Shown here: in pieces, positions 37,900 through 45,686 of the stretch
How the letters are laid out: each line of letters opens with the position of its first letter
Numbering within the stretch: the stretch's first letter is position 1
Assembly (NCBI RefSeq): GCF_012932495.1
Contig: NZ_JABCNG010000001.1
Location: 1,364,001 to 1,428,000 of the forward strand
Origin: Novosphingobium sp. SG919
GTDB taxonomy: Bacteria; Pseudomonadota; Alphaproteobacteria; Sphingomonadales; Sphingomonadaceae
Reading direction: 5' to 3'
DNA length: 64,000 nt
The notes under the pieces: model-generated
What the model was told of the DNA's origin: nothing
Seen by the model: the letters and a program-made list of their open reading frames with translations, nothing else
Databases searched by the model: none
Translations under genes and position numbers: made by a program

Positions 37900-39690
37900 A
37901 TGCCCCACTCCGGCCCTTTTTCGCCTCGACGCGGCTTTTCCCACGCTTTCACCACGCTGCTGATCAAACTCGTCGTGCGCCTGCGCCGCCTGCTGCGCGA
38001 GCGCGAGGCAGCCTTTATCGTGCTTGCCGCCCTAGCCGGCGCACTCGCCGGACTTTCCACCAATGCCTTGGCTTTCATCGCCCATGCGATGCAGCAAGTG
38101 TTCTATGGCCTGGAAGGCAACCGCCTGAGCGCGCTGGCGGAAATTCGGCATCCGTGGCGCCTTGTCGCCCTGCCCCTGGGTGGTGTGGCGCTGGCGCTTT
38201 GGGGGCGTTGGCTGCGCCGACGCAACAGGCCGTTGATCGACGTGGTTGAGGCCAATGCCTTGCACGGCGGACGTATTCCCCCTGCCGATAACCTCATCAT
38301 CGCCGGGCAGACGGTGATTTCCAACGGCGTGGGCGCATCGGTCGGGCTGGAAGCGGCCTACGCCCAGATGGGCGGCGGCATGGCCAGCGTGCTGGGCCAG
38401 GCGATGAAGTTGCGCCGCAACGACTTGCGCACGCTGGTGGGCGCCGGGGCGGGTGCCGCCGTGGGCGCGGCGTTCAACGCCCCGCTGGCAGGGGCATTCT
38501 ATGCGTTTGAAATCGTCATCGGCTCGTTCGTGCCGGGGGCCGTGGCGCCGGTGATGGCCGCGGCCCTGGCGGCGGCGGGCATGTCGCGCCTGATGGGCAG
38601 CGAACCTTGGCTCATCGCCACCACCGCGGTGGGGCGCAGCCTCACGATCGAACATTACCTGGCCTATGGGGTGCTCGGCGTGGTCGCGGCCATGGTCGGC
38701 ATCATGGTCATGCGCCTGGTTACGGCGGCGGAACTGGCGCTGGGCCGCTTCAAGTGGCTGGCGCGCTGGCGCCCGATCCTGGGCGGATTGCTGCTCATCC
38801 CCCTGGCCTTGGTCACGCCGCAGTCGCTTTCGGCCGGGCACGGCGCCTTGCATCTCAATCTTGCGCTGCGGCCAGGTCTGGATTTCCTCGCCGTGGTGCT
38901 GCTTGCCAAAGTCGCCGCCTGCGTCGTCGCGCTGTCGAGCGGCTTTCGCGGCGGGTTGTTCTTCGCCTCGCTGTTCCTTGGTTCGGTGGTGGGGCAGGCC
39001 TTTTCGATCATCGCCGGGCAGCTTTTCCCCGGCCTGGCGCTCGATCCCACCGACGCGGCTCTGGTCGGCATGGCCGCGCTCAGCGTCTCGATCGTCGGCG
39101 GGCCGATGACGCTGGCCATGCTCATGCTCGAAATCACGCACGATTTCGCGCTGATGGGCGTGGTGCTGACCGCCGCGCTGGTTTCGGGCACGCTCACCCG
39201 CGAAGTGTTCGGCTATTCCTTCTCCACCTGGCGCCTCCACGTGCGCGGCAGCAACATTCGCGGGCCGCGCGACATCGGCTGGATGCTCAATCTTTCGGCC
39301 GGGCGGATCATGCGGCGCGATTGGGTTTCGATGCCCGAAGACCTGACCGTGGCCGAGTTCCGCACCCGCATGCCGCTCGGCTCGGCCAGCAAGGCGGTGC
39401 TCGTGGACGAGGCTGGCCATTATCGCGGGATCATGGCCACCGCTTCGGCCTACCGCCCTGATCTGACGCCCGAAACCCGGCTTCATGCGCTGGCAACGCT
39501 CACCGGCCTGACCCTTTCGCCAGCGGCCGATATCAAGGCCGTGCTCGCCCTGTTCGATGAACACGCCGCCGATGAAATCGCCGTGGTCGATGGCGTGGGC
39601 GTGGTGCAGGGCGTGATCACCGAGCGCCACGCCCGCCGCCGCTATCTTGAGGAAATCGAAGCGGCCCAGCGCTCGACGTTCAGCGAATGA
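37900..39690 (+). CDS. ClC-family chloride channel/antiporter
   Basis: A 596-aa membrane protein with the ClC fold: ALAGALAGLSTNALAFIAHAM, the region NLIIAGQTVISNGVGASVGLEAAYAQMG, VGAGAGAAVGAAFNAPLAGAFYAFE, and LSSGFRGGLFFASLFLGS, then two cytoplasmic CBS-like segments at the C-terminus. The selectivity loops differ from E. coli ClcA: GGRIPP replaces GSGIP, VGLEA replaces GREGP (the gating Glu is kept, the Pro is lost), and GGLFFAS replaces GGIFAP. Ion selectivity may therefore differ. Confidence 0.9.
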   Translation: MPHSGPFSPRRGFSHAFTTLLIKLVVRLRRLLREREAAFIVLAALAGALAGLSTNALAFIAHAMQQVFYGLEGNRLSALAEIRHPWRLVALPLGGVALALWGRWLRRRNRPLIDVVEANALHGGRIPPADNLIIAGQTVISNGVGASVGLEAAYAQMGGGMASVLGQAMKLRRNDLRTLVGAGAGAAVGAAFNAPLAGAFYAFEIVIGSFVPGAVAPVMAAALAAAGMSRLMGSEPWLIATTAVGRSLTIEHYLAYGVLGVVAAMVGIMVMRLVTAAELALGRFKWLARWRPILGGLLLIPLALVTPQSLSAGHGALHLNLALRPGLDFLAVVLLAKVAACVVALSSGFRGGLFFASLFLGSVVGQAFSIIAGQLFPGLALDPTDAALVGMAALSVSIVGGPMTLAMLMLEITHDFALMGVVLTAALVSGTLTREVFGYSFSTWRLHVRGSNIRGPRDIGWMLNLSAGRIMRRDWVSMPEDLTVAEFRTRMPLGSASKAVLVDEAGHYRGIMATASAYRPDLTPETRLHALATLTGLTLSPAADIKAVLALFDEHAADEIAVVDGVGVVQGVITERHARRRYLEEIEAAQRSTFSE

Positions 39691-39748
39691 TGCCATATCG
39701 GCGTTACAGGCTGCTTGCGTTCCCGCTCTGTTCGCGTTAGCGGGGGGC

Positions 39749-41116
39749 ATGGCCAAGCCCAAACGTCGTTATGTCTGCCAGGCCTGTGGCAGCGTCTCTC
39801 CGCGCTGGCAGGGGCAATGCCCCGATTGCGCCGAATGGAACACCCTGGCCGAAGAAGCGCCGCAGACGGTGTTTTCGGCCAAGCACGACCTGTCGAGTGG
39901 CGGGCGCGCGGTGCAGTTCGTTTCGCTCGATAGCCCCGTGGCCCTGCCGCAGCGGCGCAAGACCGGCCTTGCCGAATTCGATCGCGCGCTGGGCGGTGGG
40001 CTGGTGCCCGGCTCGGCCATCCTGATGGGCGGTGATCCCGGCATCGGCAAATCGACGCTGCTGTTGCAGACGGCTGCCTGCATCGCCAACGCGGGTGGTC
40101 TCGTGGTCTATATCAGCGGCGAAGAAGCGTCGGACCAGATCCGCCTGCGCGCCGATCGCCTGGGGCTGGGCAAGGCGCCGATCCGCCTCGCGTCCACCAC
40201 GTCGGTGCGCGATATTCTCACCACGCTGGGCAGCATGGAGCCGCCCGCGCTGCTGGTGATCGATTCGATCCAGACGATGCATTCCGACCAGATCGAGGGC
40301 GCGCCCGGCACGGTGAGCCAGGTGCGCGGCTGCGCGTTCGAACTCATCCGCTATGCCAAGGAAAACGGCGTCGCGCTGGTCCTGGTCGGGCATGTCACCA
40401 AGGATGGCTCGATCGCCGGGCCGCGCGTGCTCGAACACATGGTCGATGTGGTGATGAGCTTCGAGGGCGAGCGCAGCCACCAGTACCGCATCCTGCGCGC
40501 GATCAAGAACCGCTTTGGCGCGGTGGACGAAATCGGCGTGTTCGCCATGGCTGGCGCCGGGCTGGAGGAAGTGGGCAATCCTTCGCTCTTGTTCCTCTCG
40601 GGCCGCGAAGAGCCGGTGCCGGGCAGCGCGGTGTTTCCCGCACTGGAGGGCACGCGGCCGGTGCTGGTGGAAATCCAGGCGCTCACCGTGCGCCTGGCCA
40701 GCGGGGCCACGCCGCGCCGCGCGGTGGTCGGATGGGATTCCGGGCGCCTGGCCATGTTGCTCGCCGTGCTCGAATCGCGTTGCGGCCTCAGCTTTTCCTC
40801 GGCCGAAGTCTATTTGAACGTGGCCGGCGGCTATCGCCTGACCGATCCCGCCGCCGATCTCGCCGTGGCCGCCGCGCTGGTTTCGGCACTGGCCGATCGC
40901 CCGCTGGCGGCGGGCTCCGCCTGGTTCGGCGAAGTGTCGCTGGCCGGTGAGGTGCGCCCTGTCGCCCATGCCGGCGTGCGCCTGCGCGAAGCGGCCAAGC
41001 TGGGCTTCAAGCAGTTGCACGGGCCCGACGGCGCGGGGGAAAAGGTGGAAGGCTTGCGCTATTCGCCGATCCGACTGCTGCCAAATCTCGTTGACCGGGT
41101 GATGAGCGGCGCCTAA
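39749..41116 (+). CDS. radA: DNA repair protein RadA
   Basis: A 455-aa RecA-related ATPase that aids branch migration in recombination. Four-Cys zinc finger CQAC-17-CPDC near residues 10-33; Walker A GGDPGIGKSTLLLQ; the RadA motif IKNRFGAVDEIGVF; and a C-terminal Lon-protease-like domain (SSAEVYLNVAGGYRLTDPAADLAVAAAL). The ATG at 39749 follows GGGGGG. It starts a plus-strand run with cvpA. Confidence 0.96.
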   Translation: MAKPKRRYVCQACGSVSPRWQGQCPDCAEWNTLAEEAPQTVFSAKHDLSSGGRAVQFVSLDSPVALPQRRKTGLAEFDRALGGGLVPGSAILMGGDPGIGKSTLLLQTAACIANAGGLVVYISGEEASDQIRLRADRLGLGKAPIRLASTTSVRDILTTLGSMEPPALLVIDSIQTMHSDQIEGAPGTVSQVRGCAFELIRYAKENGVALVLVGHVTKDGSIAGPRVLEHMVDVVMSFEGERSHQYRILRAIKNRFGAVDEIGVFAMAGAGLEEVGNPSLLFLSGREEPVPGSAVFPALEGTRPVLVEIQALTVRLASGATPRRAVVGWDSGRLAMLLAVLESRCGLSFSSAEVYLNVAGGYRLTDPAADLAVAAALVSALADRPLAAGSAWFGEVSLAGEVRPVAHAGVRLREAAKLGFKQLHGPDGAGEKVEGLRYSPIRLLPNLVDRVMSGA

Positions 41117-41126
41117 TCGGCAGGGA

Positions 41127-41741
41127 ATGACCGGCTTCGATTATGTTGTCTTTCTGGTCGTCGCGGTCGGCGCGATCGGCGGTTTCTTTCGCGGCTTCGT
41201 GGAGGAAGTGCTCTCGCTTGCGGCGTGGTGCATCGTGCTGGTTGCCGTGCACTATGGCCTGGAGCCCTTGACGGCTGCGCTCAAGCCGCATCTCAAGACC
41301 GATACCGGCGCTGGCGTTCTTGCCTATGCCCTGCTGATGATCGTGCCCTGGGGCCTCATGCGCCTCATCGCGCGCAGGATGGGTGCGGCCAGCCGCGATT
41401 CGATGCTTGGGCCGATCGACCGGTTGCTCGGCTTCGGCTTCGGCGCGGTGAAGGGCGCCATTCTCATGGTCCTGGGCTTTGCCTTGGTGGTCTTTGCCTA
41501 TGACGTGGTCTGGGGCGTAAAGGGCCGGCCGGAATGGATCACGGAGGCGCGCACGTATCCCTTCCTCAACGCGGCGAGCGAGGAACTCGTTTCGGTGATT
41601 GCCGAGCGGCGCGCCGCAGCGGCCGAGGCAGCCGACGACGATGCCGCCAATGCCGATGGGGATGCCCCGGCGCCCAAGCCCACCGCCGCGCACAAAAAGG
41701 CACACCACCGCAAGCATCCCGCCACCAGCACGGCGGATTGA
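41127..41741 (+). CDS. cvpA: CvpA family protein
   Basis: A 204-aa membrane protein with four helices (FDYVVFLVVAVGAIGGFFRGFVEEV; LAYALLMIVPWGLMRLI; LGFGFGAVKGAILMVLGFALV). The signature GPIDRLLGFGFGAVKGA is typical of CvpA. It ends in an Ala/Asp-rich then Lys/His-rich cytoplasmic tail. CvpA is linked to colicin V production and envelope stress. It lies 10 bp after radA and 3 bp before a NifU-like gene. Confidence 0.94.
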   Translation: MTGFDYVVFLVVAVGAIGGFFRGFVEEVLSLAAWCIVLVAVHYGLEPLTAALKPHLKTDTGAGVLAYALLMIVPWGLMRLIARRMGAASRDSMLGPIDRLLGFGFGAVKGAILMVLGFALVVFAYDVVWGVKGRPEWITEARTYPFLNAASEELVSVIAERRAAAAEAADDDAANADGDAPAPKPTAAHKKAHHRKHPATSTAD

Positions 41742-41744
41742 TCG

Positions 41745-42176
41745 ATGTCGGCCGCCGTTCTCTATACGCCCGAAGTGCTGGCCGCTGCCATGGGGCTGGC
41801 TCAATGGCCCTGGGACGAGAGCTTGCCCCTGGTGGGAGAGGCGCGCTCGCGCGCATGCGGCAGCACGCTCAGCCTCGGCCTGGCGCTGGATGGGGAAGGG
41901 CGCATCGTCCGGCTCGGCCTGCGCCCGCATGCCTGCGCGGTGGGCCAGGCAGCAGCCCACATCTTCGCCACGGCCGCGCAAGGCCGGACCCAGGCCGACG
42001 TGGCGGCCGCCCGCGCGGCCTTGTCGGCCTGGCTGGCGGGCGAGGGGGACGAGCCCGATTGGCCGGGCCTGGCGTTGCTGCGCAAGGCAAAGGACTATCC
42101 CGCCCGCCATGGCGCCATTCTCCTGGCATGGGATGCCGCACTGGCAGCGCTGGCGGAGCCGGCCAAGGCAGGCTAA
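41745..42176 (+). CDS. NifU/IscU-like iron-sulfur scaffold-related protein
   Basis: A 143-aa protein with a divergent IscU-type fold: VGEARSRACGSTLSLGL (first Cys, usual context GNPVCGD), RPHACAVGQAAAHIF (second Cys; C-A-x-S becomes CAVG), and LRKAKDYPARHGAILLAWDA. It keeps only two of the three usual cysteines, so whether it can hold a cluster is unclear. Context with cvpA and radA is conserved among sphingomonads. Confidence 0.8.
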   Translation: MSAAVLYTPEVLAAAMGLAQWPWDESLPLVGEARSRACGSTLSLGLALDGEGRIVRLGLRPHACAVGQAAAHIFATAAQGRTQADVAAARAALSAWLAGEGDEPDWPGLALLRKAKDYPARHGAILLAWDAALAALAEPAKAG

Positions 42177-42215
42177 GGCTGTCCCCGATAACGAACGCCG
42201 GGGGAATTTCACGTC

Positions 42216-43823
42216 ATGAACACCACGCACGCGGAACCGACCGCGGCCGATATCCGGCTGGTCATCGCCGCCAGTAGCGCCGGCACCGTGTTCGAATGGT
42301 ATGACTTCTTCATCTACGGCACGTTGGGCACGATCCTGTCCAAGGCCTTCTTTCCCACGGGCAATGCCACGCTGGAATTGCTGCTGTTCTGGCTGGTGTT
42401 TGCCGTCGGCTTCGGTTTCCGACCGCTGGGCGCGGTGCTGTTCGGCTTCCTGGGCGATCGGCTGGGGCGCAAGTACACGTTCCTTGCCACGGTGGCGTTG
42501 ATGGGCGTGGCCACGGCCGGCGTGGGCCTGGTGCCCTCGGCGGCCAGTATCGGTTATGCCGCCCCCGCGCTCGTCATCGTGCTGCGCGTGGCGCAGGGGT
42601 TGGCGCTGGGCGGCGAATATGGCGGCGCGGCGGTCTATGTGGCCGAACACTGCGCGCCCGCGCGGCGCGGGTTTTTCACCAGCTTCATCCAGGCCGGCGT
42701 GGTCGGGGGCTTCATCCTCAGCCTGGTGGTGGTGCTCACCTGCAAGGCCGCCTTTGGGCCGGAACTGTGGGCGGCCTGGGCCTGGCGCGTGCCTTTCGTG
42801 CTCAGCCTGGTGCTGCTGGCGATTTCGCTGTGGATGCGCCTCAAGCTGTCGGAAAGCCCGGTGTTCCAGGCGATGAAGGCCGAAAACGAGCTGGCCGGCA
42901 ATCCCTTCGTGGAAAGCCTGACCGCGCCGGGCAACAAGAAGCGGCTGTTCGTCGCGCTGTTCGGCATCGCCGCCGGGCTGACCGTGATCTGGTACACCGC
43001 CATGTTCAGCAGCCTCACGTTCCTGAAAACGGCGATGCGCATGAACGACACCGCGGCCGAGATCATCGTCGGGATCGCGGCGCTGTTCGGCGTCGCCACG
43101 TTCCTGCTCTTCGGCCACCTGTCCGACAAGGTGGGCCGTAAGGTCCCGATCGTGTGGGGCTATGTCGCCACGCTGGTGCTGCTGTTCCCGCTCTATTGGG
43201 GCATCGGCGCGCTGGCCAATCCGCATCTCGCTCGCCAGGCGCGCGAATTGCCGGTCGTCGTTTCCGGGCCCGATTGCCATTTCGATGCCTTTGCCACCGA
43301 CCAGGCCAACCCGTGCGCCAAGCTGCTGTCTGACCTGACCGCTACCGGCGTGCCCTATCGCCTCGAACGTGCGCCCACGCTTACGCTTCATGCCGGGGCG
43401 GCGCGCCTGCCGCTCGAAGCCTATCCCTGGGCAGACAAGAAGGCGCGGGGCAAGGCGCTGGAAGCGCTCCTGGCCAAGGCCGGCTATGATCTGGCGCGGA
43501 TCACGCCAACGCCCGGCAGGGCGGCGCTCGTGGTGCTGGTGCTGGTCGGGCTCATGGCGCTGTCCGGTGCCACGTATGGCCCGGTGGCGGCCGTGTTGTG
43601 CGAGATGTTCCCCCCGCGCATCCGCTATTCCTCGCTGTCCATTCCCTATCACATCGGCACCGGCTATTTCGGGGGCTTCCTGCCGTTTCTTTCCACACTG
43701 ATCATCGCCAAGACGGGCGATCCCTATGCCGGCTTGTGGTACACCTGGGTTGTCGTGCTGGTGGCGCTCGTGGTTTCTGCCTGGGGCCTCAAAAGTGGGC
43801 TGCCGCAAGACGAAGTGGGCTGA
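42216..43823 (+). CDS. MHS-family MFS transporter
   Basis: A 535-aa metabolite:H+ symporter (family of KgtP, ProP, ShiA). Helix 1 AASSAGTVFEWYDFFIYGTLG, loop GFLGDRLGRKYTFLA, GLALGGEYGGAAVYVAEH, and helix 11 region MFPPRIRYSSLSIPYHIGTG. An insert of about 85 residues (around 345-430, with two cysteines in the stretch PDCHFDAFATDQANPC) sits between helices 9 and 10 and is absent from KgtP. Substrate is unknown; a dicarboxylate or betaine is possible. Confidence 0.9.
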   Translation: MNTTHAEPTAADIRLVIAASSAGTVFEWYDFFIYGTLGTILSKAFFPTGNATLELLLFWLVFAVGFGFRPLGAVLFGFLGDRLGRKYTFLATVALMGVATAGVGLVPSAASIGYAAPALVIVLRVAQGLALGGEYGGAAVYVAEHCAPARRGFFTSFIQAGVVGGFILSLVVVLTCKAAFGPELWAAWAWRVPFVLSLVLLAISLWMRLKLSESPVFQAMKAENELAGNPFVESLTAPGNKKRLFVALFGIAAGLTVIWYTAMFSSLTFLKTAMRMNDTAAEIIVGIAALFGVATFLLFGHLSDKVGRKVPIVWGYVATLVLLFPLYWGIGALANPHLARQARELPVVVSGPDCHFDAFATDQANPCAKLLSDLTATGVPYRLERAPTLTLHAGAARLPLEAYPWADKKARGKALEALLAKAGYDLARITPTPGRAALVVLVLVGLMALSGATYGPVAAVLCEMFPPRIRYSSLSIPYHIGTGYFGGFLPFLSTLIIAKTGDPYAGLWYTWVVVLVALVVSAWGLKSGLPQDEVG

Positions 43824-43859
43824 CCGGCCGCCTTTGCCATCTACGGAATCGATTTCGCC

Positions 43860-44945
43860 TTGTCCTTGCCTGACCCCCCCTTTGCTCGTCCCGTTGCCGC
43901 TTTCGCACCCTTGCCGCCAGCCGCGCTGCGGCTTGCTCTCGATGCCACGGCCCTGGCGGCCAACTGGCGCGCGCTCGATCGCATGAGCGGCGCGGCCAGC
44001 GCGGGCGCGGCGGTCAAGGCCGATGCCTATGGCCTGGGGGCCGCGCGCGTCGTTCCCGTGCTTGCGCAGGCGGGCTGCCGCGATTGGTTCGTGGCGCATT
44101 GGGGCGAAGTTCCCGACGTGCTGGCCCACGTGCCGCCCGCGTCGATCCATGTGCTGCACGGCCCGATGAACGCGGCTGACGTCGCCTATGCGCAGGCAAC
44201 CGGGGTGACCCCGGTGCTCAATTCGCTGGCCCAGGTGCGCCGCTGGCGCGAGGCGGGGGGCGGGCGGTGCGACCTGATGGTCGATACCGGCATCAACCGG
44301 CTGGGCCTGCCGCTGGCCGATCTGGGCGATCCCGCGCTTGCCGGTCTCGATATCGACTGCTGCATGTCGCATCTTGCCAGTGCGGACGAGGACGTTGCGC
44401 AAAATGCGCAGCAACTGGCGCGGTTCCAGGCGGTGTGCGCCCAGATTCCGGCCCAGCGTTACAGCCTGGCCAACAGCGCCGGCATCGCGCTGGGCGCGCG
44501 CTGGCACGCCGATGTCACGCGGCCGGGCATTGCGCTTTACGGCGGCATTGTGCGCAGCGAACTGGCCGGCGTGATCGCGCAGGTTGCCCACCCGCAGGCC
44601 GCCGTGATTCAGCGACGCCAACTCCAGCCCGGCGATCTGGTGGGCTACAATGCCACGTTTACCGCCGACCGGCCGATTTGCGCCGCCGTGGTGGCGCTCG
44701 GCTATGCCGACGGGTACTTGCGCACCTGGTCGGGCAAGGGTGAATTTCGCTGGCGGGGCAGCACCTTGCCGGTGATTGGCCGGGTCTCGATGGATATGAC
44801 CATTGTGGACGCAACAAGTGCACCCGATCTGGCCGAGGGCGATTGGCTGGACGTTGCCTATGATCTGCCAGAGGCTGCGAAAATCAGTGGCTTGTCCCAA
44901 TATGAGCTGCTCACCCTGCTCGGACGGCGATTTTTGCGCGATTGA
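43860..44945 (+). CDS. alr: Alanine racemase
   Basis: A 361-aa PLP enzyme that supplies D-alanine for peptidoglycan. PLP lysine in AAVKADAYGLGA near residue 53; then VDTGINRLGLP, SLANSAGIALG, DVTRPGIALYGG, and the second-subunit part with LGYADGYLRTWSG and GRVSMDMTIVDAT. The start is unsure; TTG at 43860 is the first possible in frame, with CGGAA about 12 bp before. It lies between the transporter and phaR. Confidence 0.93.
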   Translation: MSLPDPPFARPVAAFAPLPPAALRLALDATALAANWRALDRMSGAASAGAAVKADAYGLGAARVVPVLAQAGCRDWFVAHWGEVPDVLAHVPPASIHVLHGPMNAADVAYAQATGVTPVLNSLAQVRRWREAGGGRCDLMVDTGINRLGLPLADLGDPALAGLDIDCCMSHLASADEDVAQNAQQLARFQAVCAQIPAQRYSLANSAGIALGARWHADVTRPGIALYGGIVRSELAGVIAQVAHPQAAVIQRRQLQPGDLVGYNATFTADRPICAAVVALGYADGYLRTWSGKGEFRWRGSTLPVIGRVSMDMTIVDATSAPDLAEGDWLDVAYDLPEAAKISGLSQYELLTLLGRRFLRD

Positions 44946-44981
44946 GGCATGCTTGCGTCTTGATTAACTCATATTGCGCCG

Positions 44982-45009
44982 CACATACTGCATCTGCTAA
45001 TCGTATGTG
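44982..45009. promoter_or_regulatory. Inverted repeat upstream of phaR
   Basis: CACATAC (44982-44988) and GTATGTG (45003-45009) form a 7-bp palindrome with a 14-bp centre that carries CTGCATCTGC. It lies 26 bp before the phaR start. Autorepression by PhaR at TGC-rich dyads is known in Paracoccus, so a PhaR operator is possible. Confidence 0.35.
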
Positions 45010-45035
45010 ACATTCCCAGCGGGGGTCCGATAAAA

Positions 45036-45617
45036 ATGGCAAATCAGGCTAAGGACGGCGATACCGTCATCATCAAGAAATACGCCAACCGCCGTCTCTA
45101 CAACACGCGGACATCCAGCTACATCACGCTCGACCACCTCGCGCAGATGGTGAAGGAAAACGTCGAGTTCAAAGTGATCGACGCCAAGAGCGGCGCGGAT
45201 CTGACCCATTCGATCCTCACCCAGATCATCATGGAAGAGGAAGCGACGGGCGAGCAGATGCTGCCCACCAACTTCCTGCGCCAGCTCATCGCCATGTACG
45301 GCAATTCGATGCAGGCACTGCTGCCCGGCTATCTGGAAGCCTCGATGGAGCATTTCCGCGAGAACCAGAACAAGCTGCGCAAGGCGATCGAGGATTCGAT
45401 CGGCTCCAATCCGCTGGCGCAGATCGCCCAGCGCAACATGGAAATGTTCAAGGCTGCCGCCGCCGCCTTTGTGCCCGGTGCCACGGTGTCCGGCTCCACG
45501 GGGCGCGAAGACGACAAGCCGGCGAGCAGCAGCCCCGCCGGCAGCGACAGCGAGCTTTCGGAACTGCGCAAGCAGATGGCCGAGATGCAGAAGAAGCTGG
45601 AGCAACTGGGCAAGTAA
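45036..45617 (+). CDS. phaR: Polyhydroxyalkanoate synthesis repressor PhaR
   Basis: A 193-aa DNA- and PHA-binding regulator. The N-terminal domain VIIKKYANRRLYNTRTSSYI, then VIDAKSGADLTHSILTQIIMEEE, is the PHB/PHA accumulation-regulator DNA-binding domain. A helix-rich middle follows, and the C-terminal coiled coil (SELRKQMAEMQKKLEQLGK) replaces the longer tails of other members. The start at 45036 has GGGGG upstream. It lies on the same strand as alr and proS. Confidence 0.95.
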   Translation: MANQAKDGDTVIIKKYANRRLYNTRTSSYITLDHLAQMVKENVEFKVIDAKSGADLTHSILTQIIMEEEATGEQMLPTNFLRQLIAMYGNSMQALLPGYLEASMEHFRENQNKLRKAIEDSIGSNPLAQIAQRNMEMFKAAAAAFVPGATVSGSTGREDDKPASSSPAGSDSELSELRKQMAEMQKKLEQLGK

Positions 45618-45627
45618 TCCGCTTTTT

Positions 45628-45673
45628 GCCGGTGCGGGTGCATTGGGGCGTTGCCCCGATCCGCCGCACCGGC
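45628..45673. repeat. Nested inverted repeat ahead of proS
   Basis: A 10-bp stem GCCGGTGCGG / CCGCACCGGC (45628-45637 with 45664-45673) encloses a GGGGC-GTT-GCCCC hairpin. It ends 13 bp before the proS start. It has no T-run, so it may affect proS translation or stop read-through from phaR in a Rho-dependent way. Confidence 0.6.
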
Positions 45674-45686
45674 TAACCGGCAGGGC

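Noticed and set aside
41007..44900. Open frame of 1297 codons on the minus strand across cvpA, the NifU-like gene, MHS transporter and alr
   Set aside because: Runs through four clear genes and their gaps without domain features; a by-product of codon bias.
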